From assembly GCA_015227615.1 (NCBI GenBank), contig JAALGZ010000031.1, positions 310,001 to 374,000 of the forward strand: a stretch of DNA of 64,000 nucleotides. The letters run 5' to 3'. Shown here in pieces: positions 43,802 to 57,500 of the stretch (the stretch's first letter is position 1; every line of letters begins with the position of its first letter). The notes beneath the pieces were generated by a model. That model saw only the letters and a list, made by a program, of their open reading frames with translations, had not been told where the DNA came from and searched no databases. Position numbers and translations under genes: made by a program. The stretch is from Labyrinthula sp. Ha. Taxonomy: Eukaryota > Sar > Bigyra > Labyrinthulida > Labyrinthulaceae.

Positions 43802-44808
43802 TATGTATCGGTACCATATGAATATTATCGATACACTATCGATAGGACACTATATCATTATTTTATGAGACCAATATTCTCGAAAGCTTACTATCGATAT
43901 GGTTATCAGTATATTGATTTTGTTATCAAAAGAGACCAATTTATGGGAATTCCACATTCTGCAGAGAAACTATCTGCAGACCAAGCATGGACAGAATAAA
44001 AGGCTAAAAATAAAAAAAAAAACTTTATTAAAACTAATTTTTTGATTGTCTGTTAAAAGAAAACTTTCATGACTTTATTGCCTCAGGGTTGGAAGTTGTT
44101 TCTTCCTTTCTCTCTTCTTAGTGTAGAAACCTCTTAGTAGTCGATGTTTGAAGTATGAAACAAGGTCTTCAGTTAAAGTAAGAAGTATAGATTTATTTGA
44201 TGAAAGCTTAAAAATAAATGGTTTTCCTATTCAACCCTCTCCATATATTTCAGTTTAGTATACATACCTATTTCCTAGCAGATTAAGTTAGACATTAGAA
44301 AAGTAAGGCTACAAACTGTTGAGAAGTTGTGTGCAAAAAATAATATTATACAGATGAACTTTAGTAGTTATAATCAAGAGAAATCTAAGAAAAAGAAATC
44401 TTTTTAATAGACTTCCCCAAAATATAACTATATGTTTCTCAGATTTTCTAGCTCATGATTATTGATTATTCTTGCTAGGTTGTGAAAATGTCACATCTTT
44501 TTTTGAAATTAAGCTAGCTAAACTCTGAAATACAAAAAAAAATGAAAATTAGAGAAGTATTAGCTCTCAAGGATGTATTGTAGTGCTTATATCCCTTGGT
44601 TCTCAACTAGAATTGGGTGATTAACTATTTAGGAAATGTTACCTACCAAAAAAGTACGTACCGTTACATATACTGGTATACTCTAATTGAAATGTCGATA
44701 CATTATCGATAATAGCGCTATCGATAGAATTTTGTTTTGTTTTTTTATCACAGGACACTGGGCGAAAACCCTTATAAATAGCGTATCAGCATGACGTTAC
44801 CGATACAT
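43802..44808. mobile_element. Possible miniature inverted-repeat element with TATCGATA subterminal repeats
   Basis: TATGTATCGGTA at 43802-43813 recurs inverted as TACCGATACATA at 44797-44808, about 1.0 kb apart. Just inside both ends are clusters of ATCGATA words: three copies near 43826-43900 and three near 44693-44735, partly inverted between the ends. Such ATCGATA-rich subterminal regions occur in some nonautonomous hAT elements. I could not find a matching target duplication. The 69-codon ORF at 43790-43999 runs through the left end and is probably not a gene. Confidence 0.4.
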
Positions 44809-47800
44809 ACTCAACATTATGTATCCGTTGCTACACTGCCGGGACAAACCTGGATCTAATACACACCTTTAGGTTATCTATGAAAATGACTTCGTAATCA
44901 AATAAACTAGTGATATTTCTTTAATGTAATTAGATATCGTTATAATTCTTAGACAACGATAGTATCAATAGTTTGCAATTTATAATCTTACATAATATAA
45001 TGAAGAGACTTCACATTATGGAAATTATAAACCATTTTAGTTTTAAAACAGATTAGGTTTTGCAGAATGAACATTATTACACGAAAGACCGAATGAAATT
45101 CTAGATAACTTCAAAACTAGCAAACTATAAAGGAGATTCGAATATCAAAGACGAAAAACAAGTACAAAAGGTGCCATGCCAAAGGTCACAAGATTTTGGT
45201 GCTGTTAGCTTGTATAACATCGTGTCTCCACCTGTGCCATCGAGTGCGAGATTGGGGGTTGTTTCCTTAGAAAAACAGAAGTTTTAATGAGTATTCAACT
45301 TTCAGGACAATTCAGAAACTTTAAGTAGAGGTTTTACATCGGACTAGTAAAAAAATACAGCAATCAACTCAAACGGAAAAGAATTTAACTTAGTTAACAT
45401 CTTTGGCTGTTTCTACCCAATAGAGCTTTGGATTCACAAATTAATTAAATTATTATATTTTCTAACTTTCACGTTCTTCTTTAAGTTTGTTTTTCTCGTT
45501 GATTGCTTCTTTAACAGCATTATCATCACAAAAGGCAGATATAGAATCAACTTAGAAAAGAGATTATGTATTTGCAACATATTTCATATTACATTGCAAG
45601 GGCTCTATACGCAATTTAGTGACGTTTTTAACAAAAAAATTACAAACAAAATTAAGATTTTAATCTAACTATTCCTTCTGTGGTAGTGTAATCATCCAAT
45701 TTTTAAAATGTAAACCAAAGATGCTAAGAATATGGTTTGCCTAGAGTTAGGATAATGTTGAGTAGCATTAAGAACTTATTGATTGGTGCAATTCTTATTA
45801 TGTCTTGAAAGAGAAACTTTGGGCTTTCTCCACCAATATCTTGTTGTTATTACAATACCGAAGTTCAAAAATAATCGCATTGCGGGAACATAGTCTCGGC
45901 CGTAGTTGGGTTTCCTTGTTTATGAGTAGGGAAATTCAAATGATCGTGATGCTTGCATGCAACTCCAGGACCCCACTTGGATACCAAATGCCGCGACACT
46001 ATCTGAATAGGTAGTATGGACTGCAGCACAGAACAAACGACCTGAATAGGTGATATAGGCTCCTGTGGCTTTGGTTTGTGTGAAACATTTTCTCTTTTTG
46101 ATTCTTCAATGAACACATGGGTAACTTACGCAAGGCATAAAGTATGGCATATTTTTATCTCAGAGTTATAGCTTTAGTAGCTATTGGTCGTCAAATTTAA
46201 TAAAAACTTAGTAAAAATTATTTGATTGATGTCTTGATTCTGAATAGCAATAAAAAATTTGAGTTTTCTTATCTTATCAAATGATTCTTGTTTTATTCTG
46301 AATATCAATCAAATTGGTTAAATTAATAAGAATAAATATCAAAGGTAGGAGGAGACAAAAAACTTGGTGATGAATTATCAATGAATAAAATCAAACCACT
46401 GGTAGTTATAATTTGAAATTTGAGACTGATTTTGAATTTGAGCATGGGAAACATTTTGTAAGCCCTTGAATTACCGAATTGTGGTTATGAAAGTAACAGG
46501 ACCTGATTGAACCGTCTGAATATTTAAAAAAAGACAGAAAATTTGACGCCATGCATCACAACACTTGGCGTCAGCCAACCATTCATAATTTTAAGTTTGT
46601 GTGTGTGTTTTACTTTATTCTTTGTGGTTAAATAACTGTTGAGAAAAGTTCCAATTATTAACTGAAGACTTGTATGACTTGCTCTAGTTTCATCACGGTA
46701 TTTTCTCCTGAGAATGATTCAGAATTTCCTTGGGTTGAATCAGTATTCGCTAGGTTTTACTGTTGTTATTGTCTGCTTTTTTTTTTATTTACTTCTGTAT
46801 TGTTCTGCAGAAGGTGATATATTGGTATCCTTAGCTGCTTCAGGATATGCCCGATAAAAATTTTAGGTTTATCTTCCTAATTTTTCCCTATTGATGAGTT
46901 TTAAGTGGAACTAAAACATATATGAAAAACCTTAAAGTGGCAACATCTTGTACATGGCTTAAGAAACTCTTTGGTTAGATATAGTTTTATCTTCCCAAAT
47001 ATAATTAAGTTTGAGAACTAGAAGGTTTAAAGAGTTACTTGTTGATCCTAACGATAGCATGCTTAAGATTAGAAGCCTAAGCAGTCCTATTTTCTATGTC
47101 TTTGCATAAGTTAAAACATCGATCCCAGAAAACACACTTGGCAAAATTCTTGTCTCATTCTAGTTCGAAGCAAAAGAACTTAAAGCTCCTTATCTTATGC
47201 TTCCACAGATTTTCAAAGTACATCAATAGTTGTCCGTCACTAAACAAAATACACATGTAATTGTTCTTCCATTCCAGAAAGCGGGAATCGTATCAGGGAA
47301 TGCAGTTCTTATCAAATTGGCGGTTCCCCATATCAGCCACACAAACCTTCTTTGAACGTTATTAGACCAGGACAAGAAAATACGAGTTTTCTCGATATAA
47401 CGTGACCACTAGCATATTCTGTATGACATGTTATGCCTTGGTATTCAAACCCTTAGAAGATTGGGTCATATTGTCTTCCTATTCAGACCCACTTTCAAAA
47501 CTATTCGTCACCAAGGAAAGAACCCATAACCTTTCTAATCAACCAGCGACAAACTCAGCCGGGACAGTTCCGTACTATTTTATACCATTGGAACACCAAC
47601 ACGCTCTCTCCAACGAAGAACAAATATTATTATCCAAGTATCGTTGAACAACAACCCATCGGCTCTTTCACTAGCAAGAAAAGCAAATTATATCTTTGGG
47701 CAATTAGGTGAAAATACCTCTAAATCTTGATATAAGCAACTAACTAGAACAAATGGAAACATTTTGTGAATGTTCACAGCTTTTTAATATACTCAAAATG

Positions 47801-50800
47801 AAGTTGAGCCATGATCATGATGTGAAAGAAACAGCAGAAAACACCAAGCAGCTGTTGAGCACAAAATAGAATAGCAAGTTGTTGTGTGAAATAATCTAAT
47901 CCTTATTGATACATCATGAACATTGCTTTGGCTGGGTGATGGAATACCTACTTATTATCTCTTACGAGCTATGTGACATTTTTTCTATGTTTGCTTAACC
48001 TTTGATGATTTCTCTTGTATATTTTTTGGGTTTTGGAGAAATGTGGAATTAATAAAGATGCTGTGTAGAACCGGTCAATAAGATTATTGAATGATATTTC
48101 ATGATATTGTGCTCAGAAATCAGCAAAGGATGACAGTGTTTAATAAATGAAGCAACAATTTAAAACAGTGGCCACGTAACCAGGAAGGTGTCTCCCTACA
48201 AGGACCATAGAGTATGGTGGTTATTAATGCACGAAACTAGATATTGTTAATATACTATTAATTAAATACTAAGATTATGTTTTATTCTCATTGAAACTTC
48301 AGTAGCTCATCATTAAAATTTATGGAATGACAAAAGTGGGTATACCTGTGAAGCAGCACCGAAATATATTTGAAATATTACCTGTTTTGTCTATGAACTT
48401 GGGAATAAGAAATTTTAAATTCTAAAAAAACAGATCGATTAAAGAGATAAATATTGTAGAAATCTTTAGTTCCTATTGTCTCATGTTCACTTTACATAAT
48501 TTCCTGGACCAATAGGGTTTATTCATTTCTGAGAAGTATGGAAGAATTAATAGTAACTTACTTTTCATATACTTTTTTGATGGGTCTTGTTATCAGGATC
48601 CACTATCCATATTAGTATTCTATAATAATAAACTTAGTTGGAATCCTATGGCTTTCAAATATTTTAACTGAATTTACTAGAAAAAAGCATACAATTTATA
48701 AAATTTAAACAGAATGATCTGAGTGTGCCTAACCTAGACCTTGAATTGTATTCGAAAACAGATTAATATAATGTACTAAGCATTTTGAAAGATATGGAAC
48801 AAGCTTGTATCGAGGCTGGTTATTTATGATAATGGACAGTATCCTACTGTATTTTGCGGACTAGTTGAGGTAAAAGCTGAATCTGTTGTTCGTGTGACAG
48901 GCTTAGATTCCATAAATACTGGATATGTCTTGTCTATGTGTAAAATCAATATATGAAATTGTTCTTGGATTCTTTCTTAACTTTAAGGGTTCTATTAGAG
49001 TGATTAACAAGGCTAAAATATTCTATTGGCGACTCAGATTATGTTTTAAAGCAATATGACAATGAGAAGTGTAGTATATTTTAGTCTATAGGGGGAATAA
49101 GTATAGTTCCAAGTTTTTGCAGCAATTTTCGAATGATGTTCCATAATTGAGGGTACCCCATATGACAAGTTCTCTACATAACGTTATTAAGTTGAAAGGT
49201 ATTGCAATAATTTTGGTGTTGGCGATCCAGTATAGTTGATTTTTTTCTTCATGGGTTTCATGAGGGTAAAGGTGGGTCTGCTAGAATTGTCCAAATGAGT
49301 TGGTATGCGCTGGGTGGTAAGTCAGACCGATCCACAATATTTTGTGCTGCTCTTATTCTAATAACCTTCTAAGGTTATAACTTCCGTTATTGACTGAGCT
49401 TTTATATCTTCCAGCTTAGAGGTACAAATATTCGGGATTCTCTCGGAAGCAGCTAATTAAATGTTGCTCTTCGGGCGCTAAAGTACGGATTATATCATTC
49501 TTTGAAATTAGCAATAGCATCATCTCTCTCTCTCTCTACATAGGCTTTTTCAGAAGTAATGGTATTTATATATTTCTGTATTTTGCTTTCTTGGAATGTT
49601 CAACTAAGTTTATCATAGAATGCCAATATGTTTTAAATTTTTTGCACCCTTATTATTCAACACCAAACTCTAATAGCTTATTCATCTACATGGGAAGAAT
49701 AATAAAAAATATGTCTTAGTTACCACACAGGTTTAGGGACATAATTACCACTGTTGTAAAGTCATTTCTCGGTTTTATTCTAAGGTTGTCGGACAAAATA
49801 AGATCTCTAAACTTTAACATATTTGCTCATCTGAGAATATCTTTGGAACAACCGCTAAACTTTTATACCCTGACAGTTAATTTGAACACCCAATTAACGG
49901 TACATTCTGACAGTTTCAAATGTTTTTGTATTTATTTAGGGATAGCTGACTCCTGATACCTGACCTTTGGTAGCTGTTGCTCCTGGACGGTCTGTTTGTC
50001 GTGTCTTATAACCAGAGCAACAACTCTCCTCTAATTTGGGTTATATCCCACTCTTAACAGAAGAGCTTATCAAGGTTGGTATTTAGTTCTGAGTCTGGTA
50101 CTATTGACGTAAGACTAAAATCATTTTCTATCACGAAGTTTTCATCTTCGTAACTTTTATTTTTAGGGGCGTGATATATTCAACCTTGACGAACTATTAT
50201 ACCAAGTTTATAATATCTTCATCTTATTGGCAGAGAGATACAGCATCATCGAGAAGAATAAAAGACTCATGACGAATCAAATTAAGGTAAATTTTAGTTG
50301 TTTCAGGCAAATTTGCTCTCTTAATAATAGAACTCAGAATTAGAACAAGGGAGGGAGGGATAGTGAATTTCAATGTATCCCCCTGTGCGAAGATATGCCT
50401 GCGCATTTTTTGAGAACCTTTGATTACTTTGGCATTTGTGTTCATGTACAGTAAGAGTAATATATATCTAATGTCCATAGGGATGTTTTTCTTAGTTGTT
50501 AGGAATTTTCAAGAACTATTGAGAACTATTATCAAAAAACTTCAGAAAACCTATAAATAACAGATTAAATTTCCTCACATGGTCTACATCTTATTTGACT
50601 ACCTTAACTATTAGCTCCATGTTGAAAGAAGCAGAATATATTCACAGTTACCTAGTTGATAGCCCGCTAAGATCTAAATGATGTTTTTATCCTTCATTGT
50701 TAATTCTAGTTACAAATTTAAAGGTTGTGTTAAGCAGGGCTACTGGCTCGAACGTGGCTAAATTGTTCCTAGAGCCATTTTACTTATTAATATGATCTAT

Positions 50801-52960
50801 TTTCGCGACAAATTTGGTTCAATGTCTTGGATTTGTATCCACTGTTCCTAAGTTTGTTGGCTAATATTATTTTTTATTCTTGAAAAGATTCTTTGAATTT
50901 CATTTTTAATAAAATCAAATGCAAATTCTTTGGTATTTTTATAGTTCTAATTGCTTCAACTAACTCATTTTCTTACGTAGGTTTGAATTTATATTGTTTG
51001 GTATTTCCTGTTAAAAAATTGATATTCAGTAGTTTCTTGTTTTACTGTTTGAAATATTGGGGTCTGTTGCCGGATATCTAGATAGTAAGAAAGTATTTTC
51101 AATCTTCCTGTGTCGCTACCTTCGTTCCTCGCTTAGTTTGGTGTACTCTAATAAGCATTTTGGTGAAAGATTTCAGCTAACATATCAGTTGGTACAATTT
51201 TCATACATTATTGCAGTTAAAGTAGTTTTGGATTCTTTTGACAACTTTGTCTAGCCATATGATACATTTTTCTCCTGCAGAGACCTTCATGACTACTGTA
51301 TGACCCATCTTTGCTTCAGCGCTTAGTGATGCCAAGCTCTCTGTTTTGCTTTGATTTTTTTATTCTCAGAGATCTTTATTGCTTCCAATTTTACTTGTTG
51401 AATCGATAGATGTTTTCCAAGAATTGGGCGGAGTATTTTGGTTAGTTGGTTATGCTTATCTATTTCACCCAAGTCTTTTCAAACAGCATTTGCTACTTCA
51501 TCCTCAACTCGGCTTCAACTTCAGAGTTGCTTTGAAGTTTCGTCAAATGTAGATGTTCTTTCATACTCATCAGCTTGGTTTTCATGTGCGCAAGAGCTTT
51601 TATTTGCACGGCGTCGAGGTGGAACTTGGTTCTTCCATCGTGCTATTTCGGGATATTCTTCCTTTTTTAAAACTTGCTTTTCATAGGGGTGTTTTACAGG
51701 TATATATTTTACTTCGCCCCCCCCCCCAGTTGACGATATAGAGCATATTTAGCCTGTTTCGTTTCATCCAGGTTACTAGCTGCAGCATTGTAGTTTGAGA
51801 TAGTGAGGCCATAGTATTTAAAAAAATTAGAAAGGAATATTCCATTTTAGCTTGAGCGCATTGAGAATCCTGATTTGCTCTTTCATCTAATCTGTTCGTT
51901 ATAGTTAAATGTCACTACCATTAGTCTCCGCTTGTTCATGTTTTCCATTCTCTTTTCTAGCGGCATTAGAAATTTTGAAAAAAATTTCAGCTGTAGCCGG
52001 TGTGTTGAGTGTAGCGGATCACTAAGATCCGCTGCCGCTTGCCTTTAAATTTAATTATGAGTTGTTGGATGCTGCGGCTACAAGTTTTAGCATCTTCAAC
52101 TCGTGATGGAATTTCTTCTGCAAGAAAGATAACTACACCTTAAGGTTTGGTAAGCGGTTTTGAGAAAAAAAATCATTTTCAATTGTGAGAGCAGACACAT
52201 TCTTTTTCAGTTTGTTCAAACCTTTCTTGGGTAGTTGCTGAATCATCATGGTGTTTGTCCCTGAAATAAGTGAACGTACTTCGGTAACTCCTGCATCATT
52301 ATAACTACATGTGTTGTAGCAAACTAAATTTAATCTATTTCAAAGTAAACTCATATTCCCTGACACATACTCTGAAGGTGTAGGTTGAAGTCTATACTCA
52401 GAAATGAGCTATTCCGCACATCTTTGTTTTTTTCTCAATTTTGATAGTCCTTTCACTATTTAACCATCTGCAAGAATGTTATTTATAGTAGATCAAAGTT
52501 TCTAGTTGTAGTGTGCCCGCATTCATATTTGAATTATTAATTCTATTTGTTGTGAAGCTAAAATGCTTTATGAATATAAAGTTTAATCTTTCTTAAGTAG
52601 ATCTGAATATCAATATTATTTTCTTCGCTGTCAAAACTTGAAAACTATTGTTCTTCAATGTTCTTAATTTTAACTATCGTACTCATATTTTATTCTGTTA
52701 CATTTAATCTTATTACCGTTAAGAAACACAGCAGATTGTGAAGTTAAAAAAAATAACGGTAAGTATCTTTAATGGAAACAATGAAAACTTCCATTAAGTG
52801 CATTTTTATAGCAAGCAATATTTACTAAGTGTTCGTTCGTTTTAAGATCGTGGAGTTATACAGACACGTATGTTAAGCTCATCCAATTACGTAGTATTGC
52901 AACATTAAAAATTATATCATTGGTGTAATTATCCAATAATATTTCATATTGAAAAGGAAT
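44809..52960. other. 8-kb gene-poor interval, nothing firmly recognised
   Basis: No recognisable gene. Points noted: a GC-richer patch at 45870-46080 with two near-identical CTGAATAGGT blocks; a patch at 47265-47640 where all three plus frames are briefly open; a (TC)n run near 49523-49537; an 84-codon minus ORF at 50224-50478 that looks protein-like but lacks a domain; and a T-rich region at 50700-52200 with an 11-base C run at 51717-51727. Any of these might be an exon of a gene split by very small introns. None could be assembled convincingly. Confidence 0.4.
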
Positions 52961-54568
52961 ATGATAAGACAACGAAAATCTGGCTCCACTTTGAATCAGA
53001 ATGGTTTGGTCAAAAATGAATCCACTGAAGAAAAATCAGAACCAAAATCTATATCTAATATGCCTAGAGTAGCTTCTGTTCACTTTGAGCCAAGTTTGCT
53101 TGACAAGGAAGAGCGAACATTGAGTGATAAATACCACAACCAAAAAGCAGTAGATTCTAGGACAAGTAAGATGGGGAGAACAAACTCAAACCTTCTGTTT
53201 AACGGCAGCAAAGCTCAGTTTCAAAGGAAGCAGGTTAAAGCTTTAAATGTTGAAGTAGATAATGCTTTATTTGGGGATTATGATATTTCAAATAGTCAAT
53301 CTGTTCAAAATCTCCTTGCTCTGTATCTTGAAAAAAGCAATTTAGATAGAACCGGAAAGAAAAAAAAGGTTTCAATGCTACTTCCAACAGATGGCAAGAT
53401 CGCTGGCCCTGTTTTTAATGCAGTATTTAGACATTACGAAGAAGGAGTTAATGTTATTCTGGATGACAAATTTTGGAAGTGCTTTTCCCGTAGGAAAACT
53501 TATCCATGGAATTTCAACTTGTACCTATTTCCTATATGGTGTTTTGGATGTTTTATTCGATACGTTATACTATTTCCTTTGCGCTTATTGTCTCTACTCA
53601 TTACCTTTGCTGTATTCTTTGCTTTTATGGAAGTAATCAAGAAGCTTAAACTAAGTCCACGAACTACAAAGAAGCTGGAAATTAAAGCAATTCAAGCTGT
53701 GTGCGGTGTATTCTTTTTTAGTTGGGGTGCTGTTATTAGATATCATGGAGCACCATTTAGGCAAAAGTTGAAGAAAGAAAAAAATGGAGAATATTTGACT
53801 CCTGTTTTTGTAGCTAATCATTCTACAATGATAGATGCTATAATTCTTCTTCAAGCAAATGCATTTTCCTTACTTGGACAAAGGCATAAAGGAGTTGGTG
53901 GTTTCTTTCAAGATAGTGTGAAATCTTTAAACTGTGTATGGTTCAACAGAGGTGGTGCTAAGGACAGAAAAGTTGTTAGTCAAAAACTAAAAGATCATGT
54001 CACGAATAAGAATGTCAAAAACCCTGAAGAAGTGATTGACTTGAATAATCCGTTACTGGTTTTTCCAGAAGGAACTTGTGTGAACAATGAGGTTGTTATT
54101 CAGTTCAAGAAAGGTGTTTTTGATCTTGGTGTACCAGTTGTACCTGTTGCGATCAAGTATCAAAAAGATTTTTGTAATCCGTTTTGGAGCTCAAGAGATC
54201 AAAGTTTTGGTGCTTACTTGGTTGAACTAATGACTTCATGGTGTCTCATATGTGATGTTTATTTTATGGAACCTATGGAAAAACTTCCTGGGGAAGATGG
54301 AGTTACGTTTGCAAATAGGGTAAAGAATAAAATAGCAAAGAAGGCTGACTTAAAGAACCTTGACTTTGATGGGTATATGAAACACTGGAAACCTAGCAAA
54401 AGATACATCGAAGCAAGACAGAAACGCTTCTCTATTACTTTAACTAATATTTTAGCCTCTGCGATGAACTATGGGAACTACTTTGATTTTAATTTAGAAG
54501 GTGATAACAACTCATTAGAAAGTTCAAGTCCTTACATAGAAATGTATCGTAAAAATGGTTGGAAATAA
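52961..54568 (+). CDS. Glycerol-3-phosphate acyltransferase, GPAT3/4-like (PlsC superfamily)
   Basis: A 535-aa intronless protein. I use the ATG at 52961; the frame is open slightly further upstream but only to a TTG. Residues 1-180 are a long polar N-terminal region. Residues about 188-240 are hydrophobic (LYLFPIWCFGCFIRYVILFPLRLLSLLITFAVFFAF), a membrane hairpin typical of ER GPATs. The catalytic block I is NHSTMID (H287, D292), block II VWFNRGGAKDR, block III FPEGTC at 368-373 followed by a VNN step, block IV VVPVAIKY. MTSWCLICDVYFMEPM and FANRVKNKIA are close to the MTSWAIVCNVWY and FANRVKSAIA stretches of animal GPAT3/GPAT4. The expected reaction is acyl transfer from acyl-CoA to sn-1 of glycerol 3-phosphate, the first step of glycerolipid synthesis at the ER. 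A lysophospholipid acyltransferase role is the alternative. Confidence 0.9.
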   Translation: MIRQRKSGSTLNQNGLVKNESTEEKSEPKSISNMPRVASVHFEPSLLDKEERTLSDKYHNQKAVDSRTSKMGRTNSNLLFNGSKAQFQRKQVKALNVEVDNALFGDYDISNSQSVQNLLALYLEKSNLDRTGKKKKVSMLLPTDGKIAGPVFNAVFRHYEEGVNVILDDKFWKCFSRRKTYPWNFNLYLFPIWCFGCFIRYVILFPLRLLSLLITFAVFFAFMEVIKKLKLSPRTTKKLEIKAIQAVCGVFFFSWGAVIRYHGAPFRQKLKKEKNGEYLTPVFVANHSTMIDAIILLQANAFSLLGQRHKGVGGFFQDSVKSLNCVWFNRGGAKDRKVVSQKLKDHVTNKNVKNPEEVIDLNNPLLVFPEGTCVNNEVVIQFKKGVFDLGVPVVPVAIKYQKDFCNPFWSSRDQSFGAYLVELMTSWCLICDVYFMEPMEKLPGEDGVTFANRVKNKIAKKADLKNLDFDGYMKHWKPSKRYIEARQKRFSITLTNILASAMNYGNYFDFNLEGDNNSLESSSPYIEMYRKNGWK

Positions 54569-57500
54569 TATTGCAGAAGCAGAAATTTTGCTTCCATAAA
54601 AAATGACAGTTTCATCTCTAAGAAAGATTGGTAGAAGCTTCGTTTGGCGTACTTCGTTTTAGTGTTTTGTTAGCCATTTTACAATGATTAATGCCCTTCT
54701 TGGATTTAGCAAGAATATTTAAAATTGGCCGTAACAAAAGCTTAAAGCGTTAGTTCTTAACAGTTTGTCAAAGGTCACATTAAGCTTCTACCTTCGAACC
54801 TTTAGAGTTTGCAGTGAAACATTTACTTCCTTGAATTGCATTAATGTTCTAGACTGTACTCAAATTTACTGAGTATCCCTATAAGCCATGTAAGGCAATA
54901 CAATATTGGTTATGATGACATGTTTCACAGATTTCAGATGCAAGTTTAAATAGAATAATAAGTGTGGAATTAGTCGAGTCCTAAGTTATTAAGACAAACG
55001 AGGTAGAACTAAGAGAGAAATTCTTCCCCAAGCAGCTTCAAGTTAACTTCAAATACTCGCAACATATAACAGCTGTATACACGATCCTAATAACTCAGGT
55101 CTACATACTATGTTACACTAAATACTTATCTAACTTAAATACTCTCTAGAAACATATGAGCTTCTTAATAGCTATGCAAGAACTACCAATCAACTTGACT
55201 GAACTAAAGGCGCACAAAATAACAGTCATATCAGTTCCAGAGGATGTAGAGCAATAGAAATAAGTTGACATATTTGAAATATAGTATTCTTTTTAGTTAG
55301 TAAAACTTAAATGTACTACGTTGGAAAATTATGCGACTATTTATTTTCATTTCTGGTTAAGGCATCTCTAAAATAATTCATACTGGGGCTGAAAGCTGAG
55401 CTGGCAGAAGGTACGGATTAATAAATAATATTTGAGAATAATTTCTGTCTGGCTCATCTTAGGCATTACTGGAGGTTTATTTGATTGGTTCTGTATCACA
55501 CTATGTTGCGAAAAAGTCATGGTCTGAACGAGTTTCCTTTGTTGAAACCCATAAAAATGAAAATGTGAGAGGTTAACCTCTTACACCCTAAGTTGATTGT
55601 ATTTTCATTGCAGTTCAAGAGAAGTTCTTGTGGATTTAACTCTTTGATAATATCAAGTAAGACACTAACGTCAATTACGACTATAGCCATACCTGGAGTA
55701 CGAGCTGTGGCAGATTATGCTATGCAAAAGTCTTGCTAGTAGGTAGAAAGAAGGATAAATTTAACTCAACGCATTAACCCAGAATCAAATTTCGTATCAC
55801 TTGCTATAAGACCCTTCATTTTGACGAACCATTTAATTCTTATGTCATTAAGTCAATGGTTTCTGATCTTAAGTCAGGTTTCGGGCCTTATCCAAGAGAG
55901 TTCAGAATCATACTTACTTTATACTTAATTGCGATGTGCATTCTTTTTCCCAGACCAAAACTATGCTTTACTGATTAAAAAGTTGAGGATATTTTTCAAT
56001 GGCACTTGTTAGTTGTTTTTTCAGATCTTTCCCCTGGACGCGTATATAATTTAGGTTCATATCTAAGTCTTCTTGATTATTCTCCCTATGTATGCAATTA
56101 GTTCGGCCTTTAACGTTTCAGGACACCTGCGACTGTTACCATCACTCTATTTAGTTGGCACTATCAGCTGCTGTGGCACTAAAGATAACCATTATACCTT
56201 CTTTAACCCTTAATTACTTGATGGGAGCAGCTAATACCATAAGGGATGTCAAGTTGTGGCTTTAAAGTAATATAACTAAACCCATAAGGGTGAAAACTAT
56301 TACTGTTGAAGGCTAAGTAGTTTATTTTTGTGATTATTTTGAATTTTGTGTTACTCACCTAGTTAGACCAGTAATTGTCTGCATCGTCTATATATGTATG
56401 AGGATACGTATATTAAGTTAAATAAACTGAAAGAACTTGAAAAGAGCTATAAAATGCTGTAAGTAATGTCCTCTAACTCCTAGTAGTTTTGAAGATATTG
56501 AAGTTTTACGGTTTGTTGTTCCCGTTGCTTTTGTATTGTCAAAGATGTACTATGTAAAGTTGCATCAATTGTGCGGTAATGCAATACTGTTTCTCAAATA
56601 TGTAAAGTGTAAACAGTCAGTATGGGGATTTTCGTACACTGGACTGCTTAGTGTCCGACTCACCTATTTCAGTATCTAGTTTTTAATTCTCTTACAAATA
56701 CCTGGATTCGTATTTATAAATTATTTTCTAGTCTTAGCTTTCTATGGTTTGGCTTTGCGCATTGAGAACTCTAAAGCTGCAATATACTGGAAACTTTCAA
56801 CATTAATTTCTTGTTTCGTTTCTTCCTGGTGTTTTTCATAAAACTAATTGCCCAAGTTAATTTTGCGATACTAGGGGTGGGATTTGATTTATTAATAATT
56901 TATCAACAAGAAACTTCTCCATATATATCTTATTGATTGATTCTGATAATTTCCAAACCATCTTAGTTGATTATTGATAGTCAAATAATAATCAATAATA
57001 AATTAAGCTACATGGCCTTAAGCCATCTGGCCAAAAAAAAATTACCTTTCATTTTGCTACCATATGGAATTCTCCTAATCACAGGGCACATGACTAAAGT
57101 TTCTTAACAGTGAAGCCATTTTTTACCATAAGAGAAGTTTTCGCTTAAGCTGCGTCAAGGTAAGACAATACCAGAGCAATTACCACTCTACCGGGATATA
57201 GTGTTTGGTTATGAAATGCAAGATATGACCCTGCTGCATTCTATTATTGGTTCTTCCCGGGCCATATGAACTTGTTATATGGGTTTTCGTGCGGTGCATG
57301 AATTAATTATATGTTCTTGGGCTGTCTAGTCCAAGGTCATGAGGTTCAATTTATTATTCAAAACCAATTGATGATCAAAATGCAATCAGAATCACTTGAT
57401 AAAAAGTAAAATCCAAATTCTCTTATTGGCAATCAGAATCAAAATAATTATCACATAATTATTCATGAATTTTATCTAATCCCATAGCTATGTTAGACCT

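Noticed and set aside
43790-43999. Tyrosine-rich 69-codon ORF
   Set aside because: Its tyrosines come from the TATCGATA repeat words of a putative transposon end.
49523-49537. (TC)n microsatellite
   Set aside because: Short and ordinary for AT-rich protist DNA.
50224-50478. 84-codon minus-strand ORF with protein-like composition
   Set aside because: No domain, no neighbour support, and the opposite strand is also open for part of it.
51717-51727. Run of 11 C residues followed by AG, like an extreme polypyrimidine tract
   Set aside because: No convincing exon on either side. It is treated as a simple homopolymer.
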